Below, one piece after another: positions 7,894-16,380 of a stretch of DNA of 64,000 nucleotides. The stretch is from assembly GCF_013395055.1 (NCBI RefSeq), contig NZ_CP058349.1:248001-312000 (forward strand), in the 5' to 3' direction. A program made the position numbers and the translations under genes. The DNA is from Pseudomonas sp. ABC1 (GTDB lineage: Bacteria > Pseudomonadota > Gammaproteobacteria > Pseudomonadales > Pseudomonadaceae). Numbering within the stretch: the first letter of the stretch is position 1; the number at the start of each line of letters is the position of its first letter. The notes below the pieces were generated by a model. That model saw nothing but the letters and a program-made list of their open reading frames with translations, had not been told where the DNA came from and searched no databases.

Positions 7894-9516
7894 ATGAACA
7901 AGGCACCAAACTCGCGGCAGATGTCCGTGCAAACCAAGATCAATCTTGCACTTGTACTGGTGTTCGCACTGGTGATGTCCGCTTCACTCTTCTTTGCGGC
8001 CAGTACGGAAAAGAAACTGGTGCGTAATGTCGTCGAGCAGCAGACCAAGGATGCGGCCGACTCCTATTTCGACAGCATCAACACCATGATGCTGACCGGC
8101 ACCATGGCCCAGCGCGATGTGCTGCGCACGAAGATCCTCGCCCGACCAGGCGTCACCGAGGCGCGCATCATCCGTGGCGACGAGATCACCAAATACTTCG
8201 GCCCGGGCCATGAGCACCAGGCACCCGCCGACGAGCTGGACAAGCGAGCCCTGGCCGGCGAGTCGATCGTACAGGTCGACGACAATGGGGGCAGCCGTGT
8301 GCTGACCGTGATCAATCCGATCCATGCCGAGAAGGACTACCGGGGCACCAACTGCCTGACTTGCCATGCCGTGGCGGAGAATGCCGTGGTCGGCGCCGTC
8401 CGTATCAGTTATGACCTGAAAGAGCTCGACGAAGAGGTCAACCGCAATATCCTGATTTCCGCTGGCATCCAATTACTGCTTTTACTGGCGGGTGTGCTGG
8501 TCATGGGCTACACCGTGCGCCGCGTCGTCATCAGCCGGATCACGGCCATGCGCCACACCATGGAGTACATGACGGCCAATGAAGACCTCGGACGCAGCGT
8601 CCAGACCGACGTGCAGGACGAGGTTGGCGCCATGGGTCTGGCCTTCAATCGGATGATCGAGAAATTCCGTGGCAGCCTGGTGGCGGTGGCCGGTGTTACC
8701 CGGCAACTGGGGGAGGTTTCCACCCGGGTTTCCTCCGTGGCGGAAGAAACCCTCACTGCGGTCATGGAGCAGCGTAGCGAGACGGACATGGTTGCCTCGG
8801 CCATGAACGAGATGAGTGCGACCGTCCAGGAAGTGGCGCGCAACGCTTCGCAGACGGCTACCGCTTCCGCTGACGCGGATGTGGAGTCCCGCTCCGGGGT
8901 GAATGTCGCGACACAGGCGCTGGAAGGCATCGAGGCACTGATCCAGGAGATCGAGAAAGCGGCGGGCGTCATCCACCAGGTCGAAAGCGATAGCGCCAAT
9001 ATCGGTATGATCCTGGGCGTCATCAAGGAAATCGCCGAGCAGACCAACCTCCTCGCCCTGAACGCGGCGATCGAGGCAGCCCGAGCCGGTGAACAAGGAC
9101 GCGGCTTTGCCGTGGTCGCAGATGAAGTACGCACCCTCGCCTCGCGCACGCAGAAATCCACCGAAGAAATACAGGCGATGATCGAACAGTTGCAGACCGG
9201 ATCGCGCAATGCCGTGCAGGCCATGGATTCAGCCCAGAAGCGTGCGCAGAGCGGCTCTGAGTGCGTGGGCAAGGCGGCCCAGAGCCTGAGCGTGATCGCG
9301 ACCGAAGTGGCGACGATCAATGACATGAACACCCAGATCGCCACGGCCGCCGAGGAGCAGAGCGCGGTGGCCGAAGAGATCAACCGCAACATCAACACGA
9401 TCAGCCACATTGCCGACAGCACCTCCAGCGGTGCGACGCAGACCTCGCAGATCAGCGAAGAGCTGGTGCAACTGGCCGCCGAACTCAATCGCCTGGTGGG
9501 CCAATTCAAGCTTTGA
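7894..9516 (+). CDS. Methyl-accepting chemotaxis protein with periplasmic CXXCH haem motif
   Basis: 540-residue transmembrane chemoreceptor. Order: first membrane helix (about 16-36), a periplasmic sensor of about 150 residues, second helix (about 187-207), HAMP domain, and a long cytoplasmic signalling hairpin whose tip EIAEQTNLLALNAAIEAARAGEQGRGFAVVADEVRTLA binds CheA/CheW. The sensor contains NCLTCH (Cys154, Cys157, His158), a c-type haem attachment motif, followed by VVGAVRISYDL at the end of the domain. This suggests covalent haem and sensing of redox state, oxygen or NO, as known for some haem-containing receptors. ATG 7894 is preceded by GGGGGAGA (7883-7890). No C-terminal CheR-tethering pentapeptide is present. 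Haem loading is an inference. Confidence 0.88.
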   Translation: MNKAPNSRQMSVQTKINLALVLVFALVMSASLFFAASTEKKLVRNVVEQQTKDAADSYFDSINTMMLTGTMAQRDVLRTKILARPGVTEARIIRGDEITKYFGPGHEHQAPADELDKRALAGESIVQVDDNGGSRVLTVINPIHAEKDYRGTNCLTCHAVAENAVVGAVRISYDLKELDEEVNRNILISAGIQLLLLLAGVLVMGYTVRRVVISRITAMRHTMEYMTANEDLGRSVQTDVQDEVGAMGLAFNRMIEKFRGSLVAVAGVTRQLGEVSTRVSSVAEETLTAVMEQRSETDMVASAMNEMSATVQEVARNASQTATASADADVESRSGVNVATQALEGIEALIQEIEKAAGVIHQVESDSANIGMILGVIKEIAEQTNLLALNAAIEAARAGEQGRGFAVVADEVRTLASRTQKSTEEIQAMIEQLQTGSRNAVQAMDSAQKRAQSGSECVGKAAQSLSVIATEVATINDMNTQIATAAEEQSAVAEEINRNINTISHIADSTSSGATQTSQISEELVQLAAELNRLVGQFKL

Positions 9517-9628
9517 GATACCGACCCTCCGTGCAGAACGCACCCTTTCGCGATGAGCGAACCGGCTCATCTGCGCGGTTTCTTGATCTGGAACAGTCGG
9601 TGCACATGCCGCGATAGCCGATAATCAG

Positions 9629-9652
9629 CCCGCCCGACTTGCCTCGGGCGGG
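9629..9652. terminator. Hairpin between chemoreceptor and hemN
   Basis: GC-rich 9-bp stem CCCGCCCGA (9629-9637) with TCGGGCGGG (9644-9652) and a 6-base loop, followed by GGAATTTTC. It lies 112 bp past the chemoreceptor stop and about 40 bp before hemN; likely the receptor terminator. Confidence 0.6.
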
Positions 9653-9690
9653 GAATTTTCTATCGAATCGATCTGCAAGGTGTGCCGCAC

Positions 9691-11079
9691 ATGGGCCAAA
9701 CGCTGAGTTTCAACCGCGCACTGGTCAAGAAATACGACCGTCCGGGTCCTCGCTATACGTCCTACCCGACTGCGCCGCAGTTTCACCAGGCCTTCGCTCT
9801 GGACGACTACCGGACCTGTGCCCGCGAAAGCAACCAGGCACAAACGGCGAAGCCCTTGTCGGTCTATATCCATATCCCCTTCTGCAGAAGCCTTTGCTAC
9901 TACTGCGCCTGCAACAAGATCATCACTCACAAGACCGAGCGCGCCGCCCAGTACCTGACCTATCTCAAACGCGAGATAGAAATGCAGGCAGCGCTTTTCG
10001 ACCCGAGCCGCAAGCTGACCCAGCTTCACCTGGGTGGCGGTACACCGACGTACTTCAGCGATGCGCAACTGACCGAGCTGATGCAATCCCTGCGCAATGC
10101 CTTCAACCTGGACGACAGCGATACGCACGAGTTTTCCCTCGAAGTCGACCCACGCACCGTGACCCCGGAGCAGATACACCGGCTACGGGCCCTGGGTTTC
10201 AATCGGCTGAGCTTTGGCGTGCAGGATTTCGATGAGAAAGTGCAGCAGGCAGTCAATCGCATTCAGAGTGAGGAGCAGACTGTCGAGCTGGTGCACGCCG
10301 CACGTGATGCTCGCTTCAAATCCGTCAGCGTCGACCTGATTTATGGCCTTCCCTTGCAGACCGAGGCCAGTTTCAGCATCACGCTCGACAAGATCATCGC
10401 CCTGCGCCCGGACCGCATCGCGGCCTACAGCTATGCCCACCTACCCCATCTGGTTCGCGCCCAGCGGCTGATCCGTCCGGAAGACATGCCTCCACCCGAG
10501 CGCAAGCTGGAGTTGCTGGAACTGACCATCAAGCGGCTGACGGCGGCCGGTTATGTCTACATCGGCATGGACCACTTCGCCCTGCCTGATGACGAACTGG
10601 CCCTGGCCCGCGCCAACGGTACGCTGCAACGCAACTTCCAGGGTTACTCGACCCATGCCGACTGCGACCTGATCGGCCTTGGCGTGTCCTCGATCGGCAA
10701 GGTCGGTGATGGCTACAGCCAGAATGTGAAGGAACTGTCCCAGTACTATGCACGCATCGATGAAGGGCTTCTGCCGATCCAGCGGGGCTACCGGCTGAAT
10801 GCGGACGATCGCCTGCGTCGGGACGTCATCGTCTCGCTGATGTGCCACGGTTATGTCAGCTTCGCCGAAATGGAGCGACGCCACGGCATCGATTTCAGGG
10901 ACTATTTTGCCAGCGCATTGGCAAAGCTGACGGAAGCCTGCCGTGACGGGCTGGTGGAGATTCGCGACGATGCGGTCGTACTGCTGCCACAAGGGCATCT
11001 GATGATGCGCAACGTGGCGATGGCATTCGATGCCTACCTGGAAGGCGAGACCCAGCAGCGGTTTTCCCGAACGGTGTGA
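9691..11079 (+). CDS. hemN: Oxygen-independent coproporphyrinogen III oxidase
   Basis: 462-residue radical-SAM enzyme converting coproporphyrinogen III to protoporphyrinogen IX in haem synthesis without oxygen. Seen: the HemN start YDRPGPRYTSYPTAPQF, the iron-sulfur cluster motif with Cys65, Cys69 and Cys72 (FCRSLCYYCACNK), the SAM-binding LGGGTPTYF, EVDPRTVT and SFGVQDF. The full CxxxCxxC-x-C pattern separates true HemN from HemW-like proteins. I choose ATG 9691, since AAGG is at 9677-9680 and the GTG at 9682 is too close to it. No convincing FNR/Anr site was seen upstream. It ends 3 bp from the convergent sigma gene. Confidence 0.93.
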   Translation: MGQTLSFNRALVKKYDRPGPRYTSYPTAPQFHQAFALDDYRTCARESNQAQTAKPLSVYIHIPFCRSLCYYCACNKIITHKTERAAQYLTYLKREIEMQAALFDPSRKLTQLHLGGGTPTYFSDAQLTELMQSLRNAFNLDDSDTHEFSLEVDPRTVTPEQIHRLRALGFNRLSFGVQDFDEKVQQAVNRIQSEEQTVELVHAARDARFKSVSVDLIYGLPLQTEASFSITLDKIIALRPDRIAAYSYAHLPHLVRAQRLIRPEDMPPPERKLELLELTIKRLTAAGYVYIGMDHFALPDDELALARANGTLQRNFQGYSTHADCDLIGLGVSSIGKVGDGYSQNVKELSQYYARIDEGLLPIQRGYRLNADDRLRRDVIVSLMCHGYVSFAEMERRHGIDFRDYFASALAKLTEACRDGLVEIRDDAVVLLPQGHLMMRNVAMAFDAYLEGETQQRFSRTV

Positions 11080-11082
11080 ACC

Positions 11083-11616
11083 TCAGGAACTGCGCCGGCT
11101 GAAGCGGCGCAACGGAGCATCGTCATCCGCCCTGGAGTACTCCATCTCCCGGACCCGGATACGGCAATGCTTCATGGCATTGACGATGTGCTTCTCCACC
11201 ATGGCCTTGGAAATGTTCATCTGCAGGGCGATCTGGTCATGGTTCAGCCCTTCCAGCTTGCGCAGCAGGAAAGCGCGACGGCAGTTGTCCTGCAGCTCTC
11301 CCAGCGCCCGCTCGACCATCATGGCGCGCTCCTGCTCGTACAGGTGCTTGGCGGGCGTGCGGAAGGTGGACTGCTCCACCGCAATACTGTCGTCATCGAG
11401 TGATTTCGTCGGGCGCTTGGCGTTCTCGCGATAGAGATCGGTGACGAGGTTGAGGGCGGTACGGAACAGGTAGGCCTGGGGGTACTCAAGCACGACCTTG
11501 CCCTTCGTGTTTTCCAGCACCTTCGCATAGGCCTCATGCGCAATGTCTTTAGCCTGTTCCTGATCCCTCAGTTTGAGTACCAGATAGCCTATCAACCGTT
11601 CGTAGTATTGTTCCAT
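11083..11616 (-). CDS. ECF sigma factor, FecI-like
   Basis: 177-residue extracytoplasmic-function sigma factor. Region 2 is seen in the N-terminal half (LRDQEQAKDIAHEAYAKVLE, then YLFRTALNLVTDLYRE) and region 4 in the C-terminal half (LGELQDNCRRAFLLRKLEGLNHDQIALQMNISKAMVEKHIVNAMKHCR). The region 4 wording is of the iron-starvation FecI type. ATG 11616 is preferred over GTG 11622 but neither has a good ribosome-binding site. A Fur-like box lies about 75 bp upstream. No fecR is adjacent: the only FecR-like gene (14347) lies beyond the PvdQ-like gene on the opposite strand. It is not PvdS by sequence. Confidence 0.85.
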   Translation of the reverse strand: MEQYYERLIGYLVLKLRDQEQAKDIAHEAYAKVLENTKGKVVLEYPQAYLFRTALNLVTDLYRENAKRPTKSLDDDSIAVEQSTFRTPAKHLYEQERAMMVERALGELQDNCRRAFLLRKLEGLNHDQIALQMNISKAMVEKHIVNAMKHCRIRVREMEYSRADDDAPLRRFSRRSS

Positions 11617-11690
11617 AGCCACGCCGCTGCGCCCTCACCCTGGCATTGATGATCACAGGCCATGGGAGCCTGTCGTCTCAAAACGCGGCG

Positions 11691-11709
11691 AGTATAATTA
11701 TTCTCATCT
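11691..11709 (-). promoter_or_regulatory. Fur-like box upstream of the FecI-like sigma gene
   Basis: Read on the minus strand the site is AGATGAGAATAATTATACT, close to the Fur pattern TGAGAATnATTnTCA. It lies 75-93 bp upstream of the sigma gene start, where iron control of fecI-type genes is commonly found. Confidence 0.6.
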
Positions 11710-11767
11710 TAGATAAGAAGCCCCTTTCGAATGAAAGCGACGAATGTATGAGTCCCCTGTATACGCC

Positions 11768-13999
11768 TCATTGAGGCAACTCGATACTTTCCAGCTTTAA
11801 TTCTGATGATATTTGTTGTTCAGTAAATGGCAGTGGCTTCCAGAGGCCCGAGACGAACGGGCGAGTCTGATCGTGGCGATGTGCCGAGCCGGCTTCAGTC
11901 GCCTGGGAGAATGCCAGCAGCCCTCTGGCAACAGGGCCTTGCTCGGTGAAGCTGACCAGTTGGATGTAGCTGGTTCCACCCACCACCTCACCCGTCTCGT
12001 CCGTCTGGATGGCGTTGTAGATGCCCAGCTCTCCCGGTCCTCCGGGAATCGCTATGGGCTCGCCATCCACAGTGCTTGCGATCTGCCGTTTGGCGGCTAC
12101 AGGCTGATGGCTCAGTTCGAACAGGATCGCCTCGAGCTGTGAGGTGATCTCTTCTCGTGCCAGATCGATCCCGCGCGGTGTATTGATCGGGTCCTCGGCA
12201 TCAAAAGGCTGTTCCCAAGGGTTCTCCAGTCGAGCGAATCGCTCCATGAACGCCTGGAAATACGCCCAGCCAGAACCCGCACTGCCATCGGCGCGTCGGT
12301 TCCAACGTGCCAACTCACCGCAGGCCTTGGCCAGATCCGCCTTGCCACGACAGGACGCGAGCACATCGTCCAGCAGAACATCGGCCATATAGACACGGTT
12401 ATCGATCACCAGGTGCTGCAGGAATGCTTCATCGATGGTGCCGCCCTTCAGTCGTTGCAGCGCCTCCAGAGCGAAACGTGTCCTTGGCTTGAGTGGCAGA
12501 CCGGTACGGCTGACCAGAGGCGAAAAACCCGTCAACGGGGCGGCGGGGTTGGTCATCCAGGCGCTGTCGTTGGAGTTCTGTACGAAGTCCCGGCGCTCCA
12601 GCACCGGCTGCGAGCTGGCCGGCAGTATCCCCGCCTGTGCCGCGCCCGCAGCACGCTGCCAATCACATTCACGACGACTGCCGTCCAGGCCGGGCAAGCC
12701 CGTCTGCAGAAGCCGCGTGTCGGCGCATGAATGCAGCAATTGCTCGGGGACATTGGGAACCACCGAGGCATTCATGAACAGGGCATTGCCCTGCTCGTCT
12801 GCCGCCAGGGTATTCACCCAAGGAATACCCTGCATCTCTTCTATGGAACGGCGCAGTGACGCAACACCATCCGTCTGGTTGATGGCATACCACTGGGCGG
12901 GCGCCCGAGGGTTGTCCAGGTTGGCATCCTTCAATGCATAAGCATGCTTTTCGTCCCATTCCGCGACACCTGGCCAATTCAGCAGTGGCCCGAAATGCGA
13001 GCTGTAGATGATTCGTTCATGCCGTTCCAGATCGCCATTCTCGCCTTTCACGTCTATCTGCACGGTACGGCGCTCGAATGGCTGACTCTGCCCGTCCAGC
13101 AGATAGTGCCCCTCGCGCTGCGGGTCCAGTTCGAGCCGGAACAGGGTGAAATGGCTGGAGGTATCGACGGTATGCGTCCAGGCCACATGCCGGTTGAAAC
13201 CGATATTGACGACGGGCAACCCAGGCAGCGATGCCCCCATTACATCGAGCTTTCCGGGTATTTGCAGGTGCATCTGGTAGAAGCGCAGGGCCCCCTGCCA
13301 GGGGAAGTGCGGGTTTGCCAGCAGGCGTCCCTTGCCATTTCCACTGCGCTCCCCACCTACGGCAATGGCATTGCTGCCACGCTCCAGGGCGAAGCGATCG
13401 AGCTTGGGCGCTCGGTGTGCAACTTTGTCAGTGGCGGTTTTACGCGGCGGTTCGGCGGCGACGATGGCGCTGAGAAATTGTCCTGCGCCCCCTTCGACCA
13501 TCAGTCTGCGAATCAACCGGACCAGATCCTTCTCGTCCAGCGGACTGAGCCATGGCTCTGCATGGCAGGACGACTCGCTCCCGGCCTTGGCCAGGTAACG
13601 ATTGAAGCCCTCGGCGTAGCCAGACAGTAACTGGCGTATTTCTTCGGGCTGGGCCTCCCAGTAGGCGGCGACGGAGCGCTCGTCATTCAGCCAGCGAAAG
13701 AAGAAATCCGACTCCATGTTCGCATGCCGTGCGGAAGATACGCCCTGCTGGCCAAAATACTTCGAACGCTCTCCCCGAGCCGTCACCACTTCATCGGCCA
13801 TCAGGCAGAGATTGTCCCTGGCATACGCATACCCGACACCAAGCCCCAGGCCTTTCTCATCACTCGCCGTGATATGAGGAACCCCGAAGGATGTCCAGCG
13901 GATCAGGGTATTGGAGCGCTCCACTGCCTCCTTGTGGCTACAGCCTGCCAGCAAGCAGGCAGCAACCAGTAATGTTGTAGATATCTTCCGGGTATTCAT
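11768..13999 (-). CDS. PvdQ-like N-terminal-nucleophile acylase, predicted lipoprotein
   Basis: 743-residue penicillin-acylase-family enzyme, strongly PvdQ-like along its length (for example RWTSFGVPHITA, YAYARDNLCLMADEVVTARGERSKYFG, LERGSNAIAVG, LLANPHFPW, GASLPGLPVVNIGFNRHVAWTHTVDTSSHFTL). PvdQ removes the fatty acyl chain from pyoverdine precursors and cleaves long-chain acyl-homoserine lactones. Maturation cuts before the nucleophile, here Ser209 in RGSN, giving alpha and beta chains. The N terminus LLVAACLLAGCS is a lipoprotein signal (Cys20, Ser at +2), predicting an outer-membrane-anchored periplasmic enzyme, whereas the classical PvdQ is soluble. No pyoverdine genes lie nearby. The substrate is therefore uncertain. 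Confidence 0.85.
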   Translation of the reverse strand: MNTRKISTTLLVAACLLAGCSHKEAVERSNTLIRWTSFGVPHITASDEKGLGLGVGYAYARDNLCLMADEVVTARGERSKYFGQQGVSSARHANMESDFFFRWLNDERSVAAYWEAQPEEIRQLLSGYAEGFNRYLAKAGSESSCHAEPWLSPLDEKDLVRLIRRLMVEGGAGQFLSAIVAAEPPRKTATDKVAHRAPKLDRFALERGSNAIAVGGERSGNGKGRLLANPHFPWQGALRFYQMHLQIPGKLDVMGASLPGLPVVNIGFNRHVAWTHTVDTSSHFTLFRLELDPQREGHYLLDGQSQPFERRTVQIDVKGENGDLERHERIIYSSHFGPLLNWPGVAEWDEKHAYALKDANLDNPRAPAQWYAINQTDGVASLRRSIEEMQGIPWVNTLAADEQGNALFMNASVVPNVPEQLLHSCADTRLLQTGLPGLDGSRRECDWQRAAGAAQAGILPASSQPVLERRDFVQNSNDSAWMTNPAAPLTGFSPLVSRTGLPLKPRTRFALEALQRLKGGTIDEAFLQHLVIDNRVYMADVLLDDVLASCRGKADLAKACGELARWNRRADGSAGSGWAYFQAFMERFARLENPWEQPFDAEDPINTPRGIDLAREEITSQLEAILFELSHQPVAAKRQIASTVDGEPIAIPGGPGELGIYNAIQTDETGEVVGGTSYIQLVSFTEQGPVARGLLAFSQATEAGSAHRHDQTRPFVSGLWKPLPFTEQQISSELKLESIELPQ

Positions 14000-14346
14000 G
14001 GGATTGCTCTCGCGCCAGGGAACCCCACAGGGACGAGAGACGCGCGTGTGAAATTAGCGGCTCATGGTTTAAATCATCCCACTGGATACCCACATGAATA
14101 GAGGGTGTAGCCATCAGTCGCCTCGCACCTTGAGCGTAAAACCAAGCGGGTTCTATACTAGGCCCGTTTCGAAAGCTCCGGTGCTTGCCCATTTCGTCTT
14201 GCAAATCGTTTGACCTGGCTTGTACTCGGCAACTTTCTTGAATAATCCAATGAGCGCTGTAACCTGCAACTCATTATAAAAAACATGTGTATCCGTGCAG
14301 AATCGTCCAAGTTTCTACCATTCGGGCCTAATGAGTAACTTCGTTC
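14000..14346. other. Divergent intergenic region, PvdQ-like / FecR-like genes
   Basis: 347 bp with no supported gene. An 88-codon minus-strand frame overlaps the acylase start and has no motif. The region must hold divergent promoters; I see no clear Fur box, only AT-rich tracts around 14060-14080 and 14265-14290. Confidence 0.45.
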
Positions 14347-15369
14347 ATGCATAGCAATAGCTCATCCGACGAGATCAGCGAACGCATCACCCATGAGGCC
14401 GCTCATTGGTGCATACGCGTGCATGAGGCCGATTTCACTCCGAAAGAGCGGGCGCGCTTCGAGCAGTGGCTGGAGAGCGATCCGGCCCATCGCCTGGAGT
14501 TCGAAGCGATGCAGGATATCTGGACGACCAGCGAAGCCATTGCGGTTTCACCTGTCGGCACAACCGGGAACACTTGCGCAAGGCCGATACGGCAGAGGCG
14601 CCAGGGTGCTTTTCGTCATTACGCCAAGGCTGCTGCCTTTGTCTTGCTGGCATTGCCCATCGCAGCATTGGTCGGCTGGAAACAGGGTTGGGTACCGAAC
14701 GATTTTCAACGCTACTCGACCACGACTGCCAGCAGCGAAGTGACCCTGGGTGACGGCTCGACGGTCATCATGAACACGAATACCCGTCTGACCTACCTGA
14801 ACTACATCGATCATCGCAGTGTTGTCCTCTCTGAAGGCGAGGCGTTCTTCAAGGTCAGCCACGATGCCACACATCCCTTTGTCGTCAGTGCTGGCAATGG
14901 TGATGTGACTGTCACCGGCACTCAATTCAACGTCTGGAAATATAGCGAGCAGGTTGTTGTCACCCTGACGGAAGGATCGGTCATTGTTAACAGCGACAGC
15001 CGCTCCAAAGCCCGGGCAGTTCGTCTGGTGCCAGGCATGCAGGCCAGCTATTCAGCCTCGACACGGCGCCCCGAGACACGAACTGTCGATACCCGCCAGG
15101 TCATCGCCTGGCAAGAAGGCAAACTGATCATCGATGACCTGACACTGGATCAGGCTCTCCCCATGATCAACCGCTACCTGGACAGCCCCGTCGTCCTGGG
15201 TGACAAGTATGTAGGCGATCTGCGCCTCGGCGGCATCTACAACACCAGTGATATAGCCGGCCTGGTCCAGGCATTGCCAAGAGTCCTGCCAGTGCAGCTG
15301 GCGCGGAACAAGGAAGGCAATACGGTCGTTCGCTATAAACGCAGCTATTCGCCGCTCGAGATTCGCTGA
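14347..15369 (+). CDS. FecR-family anti-sigma/sigma-regulator protein
   Basis: 340-residue inner-membrane regulator. N-terminal cytoplasmic DUF4880-type segment (about 12-60: EAAHWCIRVHEADFTPKERARFEQWLESDPAHRLEFEAMQDIW), one membrane helix (about 94-110), then the periplasmic FecR domain (SEVTLGDGSTVIMNTNTRLTY, SEGEAFFKVSHDATHPFVVSAGNGDVTVTGTQFNVW) and a C-terminal STN-like part. FecR proteins relay a signal from a TonB-dependent transducer to an ECF sigma. Here the likely partner sigma lies 2.7 kb away on the other strand, and the nearby OprC-like receptor has no visible N-terminal signalling domain. The ATG lacks a clear ribosome-binding site. Confidence 0.85.
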   Translation: MHSNSSSDEISERITHEAAHWCIRVHEADFTPKERARFEQWLESDPAHRLEFEAMQDIWTTSEAIAVSPVGTTGNTCARPIRQRRQGAFRHYAKAAAFVLLALPIAALVGWKQGWVPNDFQRYSTTTASSEVTLGDGSTVIMNTNTRLTYLNYIDHRSVVLSEGEAFFKVSHDATHPFVVSAGNGDVTVTGTQFNVWKYSEQVVVTLTEGSVIVNSDSRSKARAVRLVPGMQASYSASTRRPETRTVDTRQVIAWQEGKLIIDDLTLDQALPMINRYLDSPVVLGDKYVGDLRLGGIYNTSDIAGLVQALPRVLPVQLARNKEGNTVVRYKRSYSPLEIR

Positions 15370-15428
15370 ACATTGCTGCGACCATTGGGCAACTGCCCTG
15401 CCTCTGGTATGGATGCTAGAGTCCCCCC

Positions 15429-15809
15429 ATGCAGATATCCCACCAAAATAAAACACTGACAGCCTGGGCGCTTTATAGCTGCGTGCTCTTCAGTCTTTTG
15501 CTGTGTGGTATTCATCATGGGCAAACCGCCGCTCTGCAACTGAGCGGCCTGGATGGCCTGTACTGCATGAGCTTGGACAGTGGCAGTAGCCTTGGCGAAG
15601 GCCAATCTGCAGGGCACGCTATCGATAGCGGTCTCACCAGCACCTCCGCATGTCCATTCTGCTCGGTCATCACCCTTGCCATCGCCGTTGTCCTGGGCGC
15701 GATCTGGTTGCGCACGCTAAAACAGGACCACCCTCGTTCGCTGGATAGAACGAGCCCTCGCCATCGATGGCCGCCCTCCAGTCCACGCGCCTCCCCCTCC
15801 CTGATCTGA
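15429..15809 (+). CDS. DUF2946-type small protein, copper-locus associated
   Basis: 126 residues. An N-terminal hydrophobic segment (about 10-28) resembles a signal or anchor; the second half has CPFC followed by a membrane-like helix VITLAIAVVLGAIWL and a Pro/Arg-rich end with RWPPSSP, the pattern of DUF2946 proteins that often precede TonB-dependent copper receptors. Role unknown; a periplasmic metal-handling function is often assumed. It lies in the same direction as fecR, the second DUF2946 gene and oprC. The ribosome-binding site is weak, so the exact start is uncertain. Confidence 0.6.
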   Translation: MQISHQNKTLTAWALYSCVLFSLLLCGIHHGQTAALQLSGLDGLYCMSLDSGSSLGEGQSAGHAIDSGLTSTSACPFCSVITLAIAVVLGAIWLRTLKQDHPRSLDRTSPRHRWPPSSPRASPSLI

Positions 15810-15883
15810 ACGTACGCGTATGCCCCTGCCCTTTTGAAAAGCGGCTTTGGCACAGAATCTGTTTTGATCACGAGGCGTCGCCC

Positions 15884-15952
15884 ATGAGTACCGCACACAT
15901 CGCTTTATCGATGCACAAGCATCCGTTTGCCGTGACCGTACGCTCAGATTGA
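15884..15952 (+). CDS. Possible 22-codon leader peptide before second DUF2946 gene
   Basis: ATG 15884 has GAGG 10-13 bases upstream (15871-15874) and opens a frame of 22 codons (MSTAHIALSMHKHPF...) with three His and two Met residues, potential copper ligands. It ends about 22 bp before the next gene. It may be a leader, or chance. Confidence 0.25.
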   Translation: MSTAHIALSMHKHPFAVTVRSD

Positions 15953-15974
15953 GCCGGCCAAGGTGAGCGAATCG

Positions 15975-16337
15975 ATGGTTATCGCACGGTGTAAAGGCCT
16001 GGCCTGGCTAGGCCTGTTCGCCATGCTGCTGATCTATGCCGGTCCACTGTTGTCGCAAATGCAGCAGATGGGACATGCCGAGCATCATGAGGCCAGCGGG
16101 CATCAGCATGGGAACCATGCCCACCATGGCTCGGACCATCACAGCCTGGGCAACGCTCTGGAGGCTTGCGGGTACTGCACGCTGCTTTTGAGCAACCCTG
16201 CGCTCTCCGCCTGCCGGATAGACGTCAACCATTCACCTGCCAACCGCCTGCGGTTAGCCCGCGCGCCATATAGCACGCCTGCGCTATTCATCCACTTCCC
16301 CAAGGCCAGGCCTCGGGCCCCGCCAGTCATTGCCTGA
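15975..16337 (+). CDS. His/Met-rich DUF2946-type periplasmic protein
   Basis: 120 residues with an N-terminal signal/anchor (LAWLGLFAMLLIYAGPLL), then a run very rich in His and Met (QMQQMGHAEHHEASGHQHGNHAHHGSDHH), a CGYC motif and the Pro-rich end RAPP typical of DUF2946. The His/Met stretch is a likely copper-binding segment. ATG 15975 is preferred because AAGGTGAG lies at 15960-15967; the upstream GTG overlaps it. It ends 43 bp before oprC, so the two are probably cotranscribed. Confidence 0.7.
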   Translation: MVIARCKGLAWLGLFAMLLIYAGPLLSQMQQMGHAEHHEASGHQHGNHAHHGSDHHSLGNALEACGYCTLLLSNPALSACRIDVNHSPANRLRLARAPYSTPALFIHFPKARPRAPPVIA

Positions 16338-16380
16338 AAGTCGCGCTGCACGAACTCAACTCTCGACTTATGGAATGACC

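Noticed and set aside
13938..14204. 88-codon minus-strand frame overlapping the acylase start
   Set aside because: Lies in the divergent promoter region and overlaps the acylase signal peptide in another frame; no motif.
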